From Saprospiraceae bacterium (GTDB lineage Bacteria; Bacteroidota; Bacteroidia; Chitinophagales; Saprospiraceae), in the NCBI GenBank assembly GCA_016722285.1, contig JADKGI010000017.1:62001-126000 (forward strand): a DNA stretch of 64,000 bases, written 5' to 3'. Numbering within the stretch: position 1 is the stretch's first letter; the number at the start of each line of letters is the position of its first letter. Positions 51,108 through 62,190 of the stretch are shown here, one piece after another. Both the position numbers and the translations under genes were made by a program. Below the pieces are notes generated by a model. That model ran no database searches and had not been told where the DNA came from. It was given only the letters and a program-made list of their open reading frames with translations.

Positions 51108-51713
51108 ATGGTAACTCTGCAAATTCAAGGAACTTCCAGGTCTGAGTTTGGAAAAAAAGGATCAAGAAACGATAGAAATAATGGCACATTGCCGGCAGTA
51201 ATGTATGGTGGGGATGAAGTGATTCATTTCACCGTGACACCTGCTGCTGTCAAACATCTGATATATACTCCGGAGTTTAAGCTTGCCGATCTGGAAATTG
51301 ATGGGAAAGGTTATAAAGCCATTTTGAAATCCGTGCAATTTCACCCGGTCACTGATCAGATTCTACATATTGATTTTCTGAGACTTATAGATAAAGCGCC
51401 AATTAAGGTCGAAGTGCCGGTAAATTTCAAAGGCGTTTCTCCGGGAGTAAAATTGGGAGGAAAACTTATTCAACAACTGCGTAAAATAAAGATCAAGACA
51501 ACGCCTGAATTTCTTGTAGATGAATTGAAAGCAGATATCTCAAAACTTGATCTTGGACAGGCACTGAGGGTCAGAGAAATCATCGTACCTAAAGGTGTGA
51601 CTATTATCAATAACGGAGCGACTCCGGTAGCTCTGATAGAAATTCCAAGGGCATTGAAAGCTGCAGCTGCGGCAGAAGCAAAAGCGGATCAAACCGTTAA
51701 GAAGAAAAAATAA
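51108..51713 (+). CDS. rplY: 50S ribosomal protein L25/Ctc
   Basis: 201 residues: N-terminal L25 5S-rRNA-binding domain (SRSEFGKKGSRNDRNNGTLP, AVMYGG) and the C-terminal TL5/Ctc beta domain (VPVNFKGVSPGVKLGGKLIQ), ending in an Ala/Lys-rich tail (AAAAAEAKADQTVKKKK). The prs-rplY order is typical of Bacteroidota. Followed by a strong terminator. Confidence 0.93.
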   Translation: MVTLQIQGTSRSEFGKKGSRNDRNNGTLPAVMYGGDEVIHFTVTPAAVKHLIYTPEFKLADLEIDGKGYKAILKSVQFHPVTDQILHIDFLRLIDKAPIKVEVPVNFKGVSPGVKLGGKLIQQLRKIKIKTTPEFLVDELKADISKLDLGQALRVREIIVPKGVTIINNGATPVALIEIPRALKAAAAAEAKADQTVKKKK

Positions 51714-51735
51714 TTATTAGAAAATTTAATAGAAG

Positions 51736-51772
51736 AAAAAGGGCAGATTCAACATTGAATCAGCCCTTTTTT
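51736..51772 (+). terminator. rho-independent terminator after rplY
   Basis: Stem GGGC-A-GATTCAA / TTGAATC-A-GCCC flanked by AAAAA and TTTTTT (51736-51772). Confidence 0.8.
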
Positions 51773-51978
51773 ATTCACTAAGCATTCTTAGAATACAATT
51801 AATTTAGTTCCAAACTTTTTTATTTGCAAGGATGCCATATATGTTTCACCGACTGATTGGACTTTTCATTTTCGTCAGAACAAAAGAAGAGAAGTAAAAC
51901 TATTGAAAAAAGGTTTTAATTTGAAAACCAAATTGAATTGGAAAGCAAATTTGTTATAGATTTATCTACAAACTTAAG

Positions 51979-54120
51979 TTATTCATATTTTTTCAGACCC
52001 TTAATGTTGGTTTGAGTAGCAGGTATGACACTTGCTGCAAATCCGCCACCTTCCACCAAAGGAATGTTCAATGTAGAACCTGAATCAACTAAAAATTTCT
52101 CAATTCTGTAAGCCATCGGATTTTTGAACCAATGTGCGTCGGAAGCATCCTTATAGATAGTAATCACATAGTTGGATCCCTTATCCAAAAAGTCAAGAGG
52201 TACCGTTGCTACTCTGCTATTTTCATCAGTGATAGCTCCTACAAACCACTTTTTACTTCTTTTCGCCTTGCGTGCGATCGTTATGAAATCACCAGGCTCC
52301 GCTTCAATAATCTTCGTATCATCCCAATCAACAGCTACATCTCTTATAAACTTAAATGCATCCGGTTGGGCTTCATAATTCTCAGGTAGGTCTGCTGCCA
52401 TCTGAAGCGGACTATACATGGTCACGTATAATGCTAGTTGCTTGGCCAATGTTGTATGGACGTAATTATCCTTTTTGCCATACTTTTCCAGTTTGATCTG
52501 AAATATTCCCGGTGTATAATCCATTGGGCCACCCATCAATCGGGTAAAAGGAAGAATCGTTTCATGTTCTGGTGGGTTCCCGGTACTCCATGCATTAAAT
52601 TCATTGCCCCTTGCCGCTTCATTAGCAAACCAGTTCGGGTATGTTCTGTTCATCCCCGTAGGCCGGACAGGTTCGTGCATGTCCACCATGATCTTTTGCT
52701 CTGCTGTCTTAGCAGCTACCCTATTGTAATGGTTGACCATCCACTGGCCATCATGATGTTCGCCACGTGGAATAATTTTTCCAACATAGCCGGTCTTTAC
52801 CGCATCATATCCATTTTCTTTCATAAAACTATAAGCTTTATCCATCCATCGCTCATAATTTGTCACTGAGCCTGAAGTCTCATGGTGCATTATGATTTTG
52901 ATTTTTTTAGATGCCGCATACGCACTTAACTCTTTTACATCATAATCAGGGTAAGGAGTAATAAAATCAAAAACATCCTCTTTCCACTTACCGTTCCAAT
53001 CTTCCCAACCTACATTCCAGCCCTCTACCAAAACTCCATCAAAACCATTTTTTGCTGCAAAATCAATATATCTTTTTGTATTGGCTGTTGTGGCACCGTG
53101 TTTGCCTGTCGGTTTTAAATTTGACAGATTCTCCCAGCTATGCATGTCCTGGGTGCCAGCATAGTCCCAGGTACTTTTTCCGACGTGCATCTCCCACCAA
53201 ATGCCTATCATTTTGCAAGGCTTGACCCAACTTATATCTTTGATTTTGCAAGGTTCGTTCAGATTAAGTATAAGTTTTGAACTAAGTATATCTGTTGATT
53301 TATCACTGATTATAATGGTGCGCCATGGAGTAGAAAAAGGAGCCTGAAGATATGCTTTATTTCCATAGGTATCAGGTACCAGACTACTGCTTAATTCATG
53401 ATTTATTTTATCGACGTGCAACTGTATAGCAGGATAGTTGACCAGTGCCGCTTCATGGATATTTATATATAGTCCTTCTGCTGTTTTCATCATCAAAGGC
53501 GTCTGCACTCCATATTCATCCACCACTTTTCTGACCCCTATTTCCAGATGCAAGTCACTCTGTTTTTTGGCATTCACTTCACTCAATCTGGATGTGGAAT
53601 ATGTATATTCATTGGTATCATAATCTGCAGGTATCCACCATGCCTTATGGTCACCTGTCAGGTGAAATCGGCTCAACTCATCAGTCACAACAAAATGTGC
53701 CAGATTTTTTTGAAAAGGAAAATGATATCTGAAACCAACTCCATCATCAAATACCCTGAAAATAATGCTCATTTCTTTAGGCTTATCGCCGTTATCCATC
53801 AATTTTACTACAAGTTGTTTGTAATTATTTTGTATGGTTTTGACCTCACCCAGCACTGGAGTCCACTTGTCATTATATGAAGTCGTATCCATGCCGGTTA
53901 CTAAAAGGCCATTTACCATTTTACCTTCGGCAAACAGTACACCCAAAGTCGAATTTTGGATTACTTCTTTTCCTTTATACAATATCGAATACTGAGGCTG
54001 ACCATCCGGATTCATAGAAAATGTCAGTGTAACTATATTTCCCGGGGAAGAAATGGTAGATATCTGTCCATTCAATGCTGCATAAGTAATTGATAGTAAA
54101 AAAATTGCGAAAAATTTCAT
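51979..54120 (-). CDS. glycoside hydrolase family 97 alpha-glucosidase/galactosidase, secreted
   Basis: 713 residues from ATG 54120 (MKFFAIFLLSITYAALNGQ signal peptide; the longer ORF start lacks a signal). GH97 order: N-terminal beta-sandwich (SMNPDGQPQYSILYKGKEVI), catalytic TIM barrel with GFDGVLVEGWNVGWEDW and IMHHETSGSVTNYERWMDKA, then HDGQWMVNHYNRV, DMHEPVRPTG, RTYPNW and GGPMDYTPG, and a C-terminal beta domain. Bacteroidota GH97 enzymes are either inverting alpha-glucosidases (SusB type) or retaining galactosidases; which one cannot be settled by eye. Likely partner of the two glycan enzymes that follow. Confidence 0.92.
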   Translation of the reverse strand: MKFFAIFLLSITYAALNGQISTISSPGNIVTLTFSMNPDGQPQYSILYKGKEVIQNSTLGVLFAEGKMVNGLLVTGMDTTSYNDKWTPVLGEVKTIQNNYKQLVVKLMDNGDKPKEMSIIFRVFDDGVGFRYHFPFQKNLAHFVVTDELSRFHLTGDHKAWWIPADYDTNEYTYSTSRLSEVNAKKQSDLHLEIGVRKVVDEYGVQTPLMMKTAEGLYINIHEAALVNYPAIQLHVDKINHELSSSLVPDTYGNKAYLQAPFSTPWRTIIISDKSTDILSSKLILNLNEPCKIKDISWVKPCKMIGIWWEMHVGKSTWDYAGTQDMHSWENLSNLKPTGKHGATTANTKRYIDFAAKNGFDGVLVEGWNVGWEDWNGKWKEDVFDFITPYPDYDVKELSAYAASKKIKIIMHHETSGSVTNYERWMDKAYSFMKENGYDAVKTGYVGKIIPRGEHHDGQWMVNHYNRVAAKTAEQKIMVDMHEPVRPTGMNRTYPNWFANEAARGNEFNAWSTGNPPEHETILPFTRLMGGPMDYTPGIFQIKLEKYGKKDNYVHTTLAKQLALYVTMYSPLQMAADLPENYEAQPDAFKFIRDVAVDWDDTKIIEAEPGDFITIARKAKRSKKWFVGAITDENSRVATVPLDFLDKGSNYVITIYKDASDAHWFKNPMAYRIEKFLVDSGSTLNIPLVEGGGFAASVIPATQTNIKGLKKYE

Positions 54121-54373
54121 TCTTTTAAAATATGATGATGAATAATTATTGGAGTACTTACAAGTATTTGTCATGTATATTAGTTTTTATTGTCAAATTA
54201 TAACTCTGCAATATTGATCATTGTTTAGAATGTTTTGTAGCCCAAACTTCAAATCAGATGCAATAAGTTGCATTTCAACCACTTACTTATATTAATATAA
54301 ATACGGGGTAGTAGAATCTGCATATTACAGCCCCAATAGGAATTATTGTAAAAACAAATACAAATTTATAATA

Positions 54374-56377
54374 TCAGAATATAATTTCTGTTGAATCTCC
54401 ATTTTTAATTATTTTTTCAAAAAATATATTTCCATTAATCAAAATAGTCAGCTTAATATCTGCTTCATTTCTCTCAACCTCTACATCAAATGTCTTCTGA
54501 AAGCCATGTACCCTCTTCAATCGCATATATTCCCAGTCTGCCGGCAGATGAGGGGTAATCTTAAAGCTATTAAGTCCAGTAGGCCTGATGCCAAATATAC
54601 CTTCTAAATATATTCGGCAGTATAAAGCACTTTCTGCCGACAGATGTCTTTGATTGCCTTCCGGATATGCTTCTACCGGATATGGAACATGGTTGCCAAG
54701 TAATCGCCTTGCAGAATAATACTTCAAAAATTTTAATCCTTTTGAAGTTTCGCCGGCTGCAAAAACTCCCCTCAGGGCATATAATGTAGATCTGTCCCAA
54801 AATGTCTTATCGCCTGATAGTGAAGCCAATCCGTCATCAGTCCAAAGGCCAGGAGAAAAAAGGGCTTCTATAGTCCCCCGTTTCCTGTCAAATATACCTA
54901 CTGTCAAAGGAGTGCAAATCCATGCCCGTAATACGTCATTACCTGCATAATACCTGTAAGTGTTATATCCCATCACATTGGCCCCGAAATACTTTTCAAT
55001 GTTTTTCCTGAGCTTGATAGCCTGAGCTGCATAACCATCCAATTGCTTTTTATTCTTATTTAAAGAGTGTCCGAGAAGTGCGGCAGAAATCAAAGCGTCA
55101 TAATATAACGTTGACGTATTCAGATTTGCACTTCCTGCCGGAAAACGCCCTTCCAATTCGTCTGAATCTGAAGCTACTACACCTGAAGTATTGAGTTTTC
55201 GTCTGCAGAACTCCAGACACCATTCGATAAGTTTCCATAGTTCTTCTGCTGTGGCCTTATCGCCGTATGTCATTGAAAATCTGGCGGCTCCATATGCTAT
55301 CATTGCGGCATCACCTCTATCACCTGCACCATCCCACATGTCTGTTCCTTCGGCTATGATAGAACTAGGTATTGGTTTAAATTCAGGATTTATATACCGT
55401 GCAAAATGTCTGAATGAGTTTTTGGCAGATTCGATACCATATAAGTACCCCAGGTATGGAAAGAACGGATTTATATACTCTGCCTGATCGTTTGCCCAGA
55501 TCGCAGCATAATACATGAGCCCTCCAGGTCCATGCATAGGTCCGCCCTTTGTCTCATAGATACTTTCAGATGCTCTGATCTTAGCAAATGCAAATGCCGT
55601 GTTCAAAATCGAATCCGGCGTTTCCAATACCAGGTTATTCCAAAAATCACCAATTAAAGCATCCCTGGCATGCAGTTCCGACTCTACATCCAATATGAAA
55701 TATTGAATCTCATTTCTCACGCCTCTTATAGTCTGATAAAAATTTACAGACTCTCCGGGGTTTATGAGAAATGGTCCTGAAACAGAAGTGGTCAACATAA
55801 TTTTGTAAATTCCATCGGTGCCTTTTTCTGAAGGGGTTTCAATGATTGACTCTATTTTCGGGACTTCTACCCAAATTGCTTTTGGGCCATCATTTTTCAT
55901 TATATATTTTTCACAAAAAACCGGCTTATCTGTCGAAGGAAACATGATTCTTGTCAAATGTATATTCTGATCCAGTCTGCTTTTTATTGTAATTTTTCCA
56001 TCTAAAATTATTTCAATAATTTTTTCTGATGCTACAGGTTTTTCATTGATCGAAATCATTTTCACAATATCAAAAGAAAAAGTCCTTATCAGACTGGCAT
56101 GGGTATTGTTGGGTATCGTACGCAGCATTGGCCAGACGAGATTTCTTTTTACAACAAAGCTGCTATCCGGGTTTACGCCATAGTGGATCACCCCTGATAT
56201 GTACTTTCCACTCATTTCAATATTATCCTGATGCACTTCGCCTGAACCGACAGTCCAGGTTATACCTCGATCGGCATTGATTGACCACCTTGAATCCTGT
56301 GCATATACGCTTAGGCTAAAAAAAAGTATTAAGACAAAATGAAGTGCTTTAAGAATTAAACAAAGTCGTATTGTCAT
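54374..56377 (-). CDS. secreted six-hairpin (alpha/alpha)6 glycosidase-like protein
   Basis: 667 residues. Signal peptide ending VYAQ (about residue 26). N-terminal ~240-residue beta-sandwich, then an (alpha/alpha)6 barrel with GGPMHGPGGLMYYAAIWANDQAEYINPFF, split here as GGPMHGPGG and IWANDQAEY, plus EGTDMWDGAGDRGDAAMI and YPVEAYPEGNQRHLSAESAL. The layout is that of GH78/GH65/GH94-type six-hairpin glycosidases. Substrate and family number are uncertain. Same strand as and 253 bp upstream of the GH97 gene. Confidence 0.65.
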   Translation of the reverse strand: MTIRLCLILKALHFVLILFFSLSVYAQDSRWSINADRGITWTVGSGEVHQDNIEMSGKYISGVIHYGVNPDSSFVVKRNLVWPMLRTIPNNTHASLIRTFSFDIVKMISINEKPVASEKIIEIILDGKITIKSRLDQNIHLTRIMFPSTDKPVFCEKYIMKNDGPKAIWVEVPKIESIIETPSEKGTDGIYKIMLTTSVSGPFLINPGESVNFYQTIRGVRNEIQYFILDVESELHARDALIGDFWNNLVLETPDSILNTAFAFAKIRASESIYETKGGPMHGPGGLMYYAAIWANDQAEYINPFFPYLGYLYGIESAKNSFRHFARYINPEFKPIPSSIIAEGTDMWDGAGDRGDAAMIAYGAARFSMTYGDKATAEELWKLIEWCLEFCRRKLNTSGVVASDSDELEGRFPAGSANLNTSTLYYDALISAALLGHSLNKNKKQLDGYAAQAIKLRKNIEKYFGANVMGYNTYRYYAGNDVLRAWICTPLTVGIFDRKRGTIEALFSPGLWTDDGLASLSGDKTFWDRSTLYALRGVFAAGETSKGLKFLKYYSARRLLGNHVPYPVEAYPEGNQRHLSAESALYCRIYLEGIFGIRPTGLNSFKITPHLPADWEYMRLKRVHGFQKTFDVEVERNEADIKLTILINGNIFFEKIIKNGDSTEIIF

Positions 56378-56628
56378 CTTTTAAATTAATCAAAACCAGC
56401 AAATAATATAGCAAAAATACCATAAAATACCGTCTTATGAGTGGCAAATTATTAGAAGTTTTTAGATTGCAATTCTCTCTATGTGGTTTGATTCATAATA
56501 AGTTGTACTTGTTTTGAATATATTCAGATAAATAATTGTAATTTTTCATTAGGATATCCTGGTGATAATTCGTTATCGAAGTGGTTAAACAGCTTTTGCT
56601 AAGAAGCAATTTTTAAAAGAATCAACTT

Positions 56629-58346
56629 ATGAACAAAGGAAAAAATTATTTTCAGCTTTAGTTTTATTAATTTTTACTACTTCCATCTTTGCACAGATAG
56701 CCTCTTTTCCGGGTGCTGAAGGTTTCGGCTCTAAGGCTACAGGTGGTCGGAACGGAAGGGTAATCTATGTGACAAACTTAAATGTAAGTGGGGCGGGTTC
56801 TCTACAGGCGGCACTAAATGAGACTGGAAAAAGATATATACTATTTAAAGTATCGGGTATCATCCCGGGAACAATGGAAGTCCCGATTGGAAATGGAGAT
56901 TTTACGCTTGCAGGGCAAACATCTCCTTCAGGAATCATCGTCCGGGGGTTTCAAAGCTATAATGGTGACCAGAAGTCTGCTTCCAACATCATCATTCGTC
57001 ATCTGAGATCCAGAATCGGGGATATAAAAAAATACCCTTCCAATTATTGGATTGCTGAAGATGGGATCACGCTCGGAGGAGTCCAAAATGCCATCATAGA
57101 TCATTGTTCATTTGGGCATGCCAGTGATGAAGCAGTAGATATCAGCAGATCTTCCAAACTGACGATTCAAAATTGTTTATTGGCTGAAACTCTTGGCGGT
57201 CATTGGGAATTGGGTGGAATGCTCATCAACTATTCGTCGTCCGGTGCTATCCTAGATAGTCTTAGTATCCACCACAATATATGGAATAGAATAGGAGGAC
57301 GTATGCCCGAAATAAGTTGCGAAACATCGTATTGCAATGGAAAAACTATAAATTTAGAGCTTTCAGAAAACTTGATTTGGGACCCGAAGATAGAACTTTG
57401 GTATGAAGGGACCACTGGCCAAAATGGATTTTTTAATCTCAGAATGAATGCCGTCAACAATTATAGTTATGCAAATTCAGGTTTTGGAAATGCCATGTTT
57501 CACTTTGACATGTTAAGCCTTTCGGCCAATAAACTTTATTTTTCGGGAAATCAATTGAATTTGTATCCACAATATAAAGATTATCAACTCTTTTATTGTT
57601 GCAACGATTTCAATAAATACAATCCGAATACCACAAATGGTATAGCACAGAAAGCAACTTCAAGATTTGATTTCCCTACGATAACATATCAGCCCATAAT
57701 CGAACTCAGATCTTATATGTTCAAAAATGCGGGTGCCTTTCCCAGAGATCAGATGGATAACAGGTTGATGTCTTTTGTCAATACAGGCATGTTTGACCTA
57801 AAAAGCCAAAACGAGGATCATTATGGAGATACATTTTTACATCCAACTTCGAAAAATCCCCCTTTGGACTCAGATGGTGATGGCATACCGGACTACTGGG
57901 AGAAACTCAAAGGTCTGAATCCACTCATTCAGGATCATAATGGAACACAACTTTCGAGTCTCATAACTGGTGTTGAAGGATATACCAATTTAGAGTGCTA
58001 TTTAAATTGCCTGTCTGATGCATTGGTTAATGGTCAAAGTACTTCAAATTGCCAGATAAACCTGGACATCACCTCAAATGTTGAAAACCAAAGCTCACAG
58101 ATATTTAATATCTCATATTACCCAAATCCGGCTCAAGAGATTCTTCATATAACAATTCCGCAACCTATAGTAGAGAAAAGTCAGATATCAATTTTGAACT
58201 CTTTGGGGAAAATCTTAGAAAAGAAATGGGTAGAAAATTCTTCTTTCAATGTTGATATTTCAGCTTTTGAGTCAGGCATATATTTTTTAAAATACACAGC
58301 TGAAGGGAAGGTTATACTTTCCAGAAAAGTGATTGTAATAAAATAA
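56629..58346 (+). pseudogene. T9SS-exported PL1-like pectate lyase, frameshift in A-run near start
   Basis: ATG 56629 begins MNKGK, then six A's (56640-56645) where seven would keep frame. The frame used from there on reads KKLFSALVLLIFTTSIFAQ, a signal peptide, and continues to 58346. Mature domain: FPGAEGFGSKATGGRNGRVI, parallel beta-helix with FTLAGQTSPSGIIVRGF, NIIIRHLRSRIGD, DHCSFGHASDEAVDIS and NIWNRIGGRMPE, as in PL1-family pectate lyases. A thrombospondin-type-3-like DSDGDGIPDYWE segment and a C-terminal type A T9SS domain (ISYYPNPAQEILHITI...SRKVIVIK) follow. Intact but for the one-base shift, probably a homopolymer error. Confidence 0.8.
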
Positions 58347-58388
58347 TTTAAAGTTTGTGTCCATTCCGAAAAGTCAAAAATAAAGAAA

Positions 58389-58482
58389 TGCCACTAAGAC
58401 TCAAAGTCACAAAGGTTCTCAAAGAAATGATTATCAACTGTTTGATAGTAGTGATTTTTTGTGTTTTTGCGCTTTTGTGGCA
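58389..58482. repeat. imperfect palindrome, CACAAAG/CTTTTGTGGC type
   Basis: Left arm GCCACTAAGACTCAAAGTCA (58390-58409) plus CAAAGGTTCTCAAAG faces right arm TTGTGTTTTTGCGCTTTTGT plus GGC (58458-58481). This resembles the interspersed GCCACAAAGACACAAAG palindromes common between Bacteroidota genes. No gene lies in the 58347-58605 gap. Confidence 0.45.
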
Positions 58483-58605
58483 ACATTATACTTATCGGAG
58501 TTGACTCAAGTTTAGAACAACAGCTTTATTACCAATAAATTGGTGTAGAATTAAATCTAATGCCTTTATCTGATGATTGGGCTGAAATTAATAACGATTT
58601 GCCTT

Positions 58606-61600
58606 TTAAAATGAAGCTTTTATTTGTGCCCTTCCTACGTTAACTACTGGTGATATACCTGTTTTCCTGCCTTCATAATTGACGGTAAGATCAATGTTTT
58701 TAGCTATCCTTTTTGTATAGGCAATATTCCATAGATAATTTCTGCCGTTTTTAAGGCCTTCCAGCATGTCATATTCTATTGGTGAATTGGCTATCCCAGT
58801 GAAATTTATTCTGACAAAACTCAAAGAAGCATCAAAGCTATATTCATTGGCTTTACGTTGCGTAAATTCTGCAGACAACTCATTTATTTTGGCGACATCT
58901 TTTGACAATATTTTCTGCTGTTTATTCTGATAGTTATATTTCAAAACCACTCTCACATTTGAAGATGGCCGGACACTTACTTCTGGCCTTACTCTGTATA
59001 TAACAATATCGAGATTTCTGTCCCCAAAAGCTTCAGATCGATATGACTTGACAGATTTTTCGACTATAAAAAAAATGTCAGCTGAATTTTTTAAGTTCCA
59101 TCTAGAGCGGATAAATAAATCATCCAGCCCACGATCTTCTTTACCGTTTACCTGAACGATTCTATTTTGATTGTTCCTGTTGCCAAATTGAATATCATAT
59201 TTTACATTTCCTTTGTTAAAGAATATTGTATTGGTATTCAATGCACTATAAGCAACAAGTGATGTATCATTCAAGCTAAAATCAAGATAGGACAAGAGTG
59301 GGCTGTCAATATTGTCCATCTGCTTTTTAGTAATCCTGAAATTGGATAATGTAGAAAATCTTGAAAAAAATTTATACGATTTTGAAAATTTCCGGCCCTC
59401 TTTAAGAATAATAAATTTTGAGGGATCTATCGACAAACTTTGATTAATTTCTATGTTGTTTGTTCGGACAAATTCATTATTTGTAAGTGTAAGTCTGATG
59501 TAATTTGACAGCGGGTTAGATGGGTCATATCTGAAATCCTGCACGTTGCTCAGATTTGGATTTTCGGATTGAGTGATGAGAAAATAGTCTCCCTGTCCTC
59601 TTTCAACTTTCTGAAATACATATTCAATTCTGGGTTCCTGACCAGAGCTTGTATTGTAAGAAGTGGTGGACCTGATACCCTGATTTATGGCTGAAAATGA
59701 ATAATCCAGTCTGCCAAGAACGGTCTGTTTGCTTTTGTCGTTGGGTAGCAAATCATTGACAATTATATCCAGATGTCTTCCTGTCACACTCCACGACAGA
59801 TCGGATCGGGATGATGCCAGCCATTTTCCTGCTAATTCAAGCTCCCGGGCTTCAGATGCTTTGTACAGTTGATCTATTCTGGCAAAAAAATCATTCCGGA
59901 CGCTATATGCAATCTTTAAGGCAAAATCTTTATTAAAATCACTGGCTAAATAAGCTTTTATCAGGTGATATGCATAGCTGGTTTTGCGAAGGGTATCTGT
60001 ACTGATGCCTCGGATTGTATTTGATTCTCCATCATATTCAGCACCAATAGACCAATTGCCGCCCTTATCAATTTTGTAAGCCGAAGTAATGTTAGGTCTG
60101 AAAAACCGTGTGGTTTGATCAGAATAGGCAGAAGTTGAGTTAAGTAGATTGCTGAATGTCCTGAGTTTGAACCTTGCACTCTGATAATTGAAAAGCCCTG
60201 AATGTTTAGTCCCCGTGTACAGATTGTGCTTCTCATAGCTGTTATACCCGTAATCAATATTCAGTCCCGACTTTCCGGTCAGGCTGATTTTTGCCAGCAA
60301 AAGATTTTCGTCAGCCCTGGAAGTAATTAACCCTGTGTTCCAGTCACGGGTAAATTCCGGAGATCTGAATGGGTTTAGTGCATTAAAATTTTTACTCAAA
60401 AACTCATGCTGTATGTCTCCTTTGAGTTGCCATGTTCCGGAAGCATCCAGTCTTATCAAGTGATTTATTTCTATATGCGAAGCAATACCCGTATTGTCAC
60501 CGTTATCAATTGGCGATCTTCTGTTAATGTCCAGATTACTAAGTGCTATTTCTCCAAAAATTTTGGAATTTTTTGCTATGCTGTATGTCCCGTTTAATGT
60601 GATGAGTTGCTTTTGTTCAGGTGGTATCAGTTGAATAACAGGCAGATAAGTGCCCAAACCTTTGCCAGCATATTTATAAATACGGGCATTTTTGTTTTTG
60701 GTGTTGTCTATGATGTAATCACCCTTCCCCACCGTTACCTCTGAAAAAACGGCCGTATATGAGGCACTGTCGATATTTTCTGTAAATACCAGCAATATTG
60801 AAGATGGATCTAAGGGGTCAGGTATCCCTTTGTACAATATGCGATTGGCTTCTTTCTTTTCATCATCAGAGACTGTCCTGAGACTCGATCTGACTGATTT
60901 GGAAAGATCGTCACCACTTAGTTCAAGAATTCGTATATCTGTAGAATCAAGCTGTAAATCTCCGGTTGCATTTTTACTGTCCTGCTCAGAATAAAAATTA
61001 AAATTTGCCTTCCATCTATCCCCTTTGAACTCTGTCTGCGTGGCATAGAGTGATCTGAGATAATTTATATCTGTATATTCATATTCAATGATGACACGAC
61101 TGTCCCGGGCTATGATGCGCGTAGGCGAAAAAGTGATTTCGGCTCTGTTGTAATCTATCACATAGTCATAATCAAATCCTCGGGTGAGTAAAATTCCATT
61201 AAAATATACTTTTTCAGTGCCCGCAAGAACTATAATAAATCGCTCTCCGTTATTGCCCTGAAGTCTATAAGGTCCCTGATTTCCTTCTTTGGTGGGCAAT
61301 GTCTGCCTCGAAAATTTACCCCTGGAAATAGCAAAACTTCCTTTAGTAAATATTTCTATTTTTTTGCTGGCGTCGAAGGTAGATGCAAGCGTTATACCTT
61401 TCAGTTTTTTGAAGTAATTCATAAAATAACTCTCCGGTCTCCTTAGTTCATAATCACCGGCAGTGACAGAAGTACGATCTTTGCTGACCTGAATGAATAC
61501 CTTATCAAATTCCTGCAGCTGCTGGGTATTACCCTGGGCCTGGATAGGTAAATTTTCATCTGATATAGCCGCTACTACTTTGAGCCCATTCCCCAGATCA

Positions 61601-62103
61601 CCGATGAGCTGCATATCAAAATTTGAATTGAGTACCAGACTCTGGCTATTACCCACTGAAAGTCCACGTGAAAAACTGCCTCGATAGTCGAGGCCTTTAG
61701 ATTCAATTAAGGCATTTTTATTATCTGAAGGACGGTATTCATAACCTGTTACAATTGCTTTTTCCTTGTAAGTGAGTTGGGATGAATCTATGACGAAATA
61801 GGGTTTACTTATATCAAAAGAGAATGTCCTGTAACGAATGCTTATATCCTTATTCAGATATGCTTCACATGCCGCACTGTCAAAAATTATATAATTGTTA
61901 TCAATGGTAAAATCATTGATCGTATCCGTGCCAGATGTCACCACCACAGTACCGGGCAGCACTGTCAGGCTGTCCACCTTTATCCTGCAATTGTTAAGGT
62001 TTGCGAACTTAAATTTGAGCGGAGACCCAGAGACACTTTGACCAGCCAGATCAAAAAAAATAAGTGCCAATACGGCCGTCATGATATAAAATCTACATCG
62101 CAT
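58606..62103 (-). CDS. large outer-membrane beta-barrel protein, uncharacterised
   Basis: 1165 residues. Signal peptide with GQ cleavage site (LALIFFDLAGQ). The N-terminal third has YRGSFSRGLSVGNSQSLVLNSNFDM, split by known spacing as RGSFSRGLSVGN and LVLNSNFDMQLIGDLG, and ends with a RRPESYFMNYFKKLKG segment. The last ~700 residues are regular amphipathic strands with aromatic ends (many G-x-Y/F and x-Y-x-F pairs), ending in a strand with terminal Phe (GRAQIKASF), as in outer-membrane barrels. A Bacteroidota-specific family without known function, to my knowledge. Own transcription unit on minus. Confidence 0.65.
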   Translation of the reverse strand: MRCRFYIMTAVLALIFFDLAGQSVSGSPLKFKFANLNNCRIKVDSLTVLPGTVVVTSGTDTINDFTIDNNYIIFDSAACEAYLNKDISIRYRTFSFDISKPYFVIDSSQLTYKEKAIVTGYEYRPSDNKNALIESKGLDYRGSFSRGLSVGNSQSLVLNSNFDMQLIGDLGNGLKVVAAISDENLPIQAQGNTQQLQEFDKVFIQVSKDRTSVTAGDYELRRPESYFMNYFKKLKGITLASTFDASKKIEIFTKGSFAISRGKFSRQTLPTKEGNQGPYRLQGNNGERFIIVLAGTEKVYFNGILLTRGFDYDYVIDYNRAEITFSPTRIIARDSRVIIEYEYTDINYLRSLYATQTEFKGDRWKANFNFYSEQDSKNATGDLQLDSTDIRILELSGDDLSKSVRSSLRTVSDDEKKEANRILYKGIPDPLDPSSILLVFTENIDSASYTAVFSEVTVGKGDYIIDNTKNKNARIYKYAGKGLGTYLPVIQLIPPEQKQLITLNGTYSIAKNSKIFGEIALSNLDINRRSPIDNGDNTGIASHIEINHLIRLDASGTWQLKGDIQHEFLSKNFNALNPFRSPEFTRDWNTGLITSRADENLLLAKISLTGKSGLNIDYGYNSYEKHNLYTGTKHSGLFNYQSARFKLRTFSNLLNSTSAYSDQTTRFFRPNITSAYKIDKGGNWSIGAEYDGESNTIRGISTDTLRKTSYAYHLIKAYLASDFNKDFALKIAYSVRNDFFARIDQLYKASEARELELAGKWLASSRSDLSWSVTGRHLDIIVNDLLPNDKSKQTVLGRLDYSFSAINQGIRSTTSYNTSSGQEPRIEYVFQKVERGQGDYFLITQSENPNLSNVQDFRYDPSNPLSNYIRLTLTNNEFVRTNNIEINQSLSIDPSKFIILKEGRKFSKSYKFFSRFSTLSNFRITKKQMDNIDSPLLSYLDFSLNDTSLVAYSALNTNTIFFNKGNVKYDIQFGNRNNQNRIVQVNGKEDRGLDDLFIRSRWNLKNSADIFFIVEKSVKSYRSEAFGDRNLDIVIYRVRPEVSVRPSSNVRVVLKYNYQNKQQKILSKDVAKINELSAEFTQRKANEYSFDASLSFVRINFTGIANSPIEYDMLEGLKNGRNYLWNIAYTKRIAKNIDLTVNYEGRKTGISPVVNVGRAQIKASF

Positions 62104-62190
62104 ATGCTAATATACGCTAAAAGATAGTCATGAAGTATAATAACATTGAGCAATTACTGCTTTGTAAGTCCGGGCTTTATCAAATCAACG

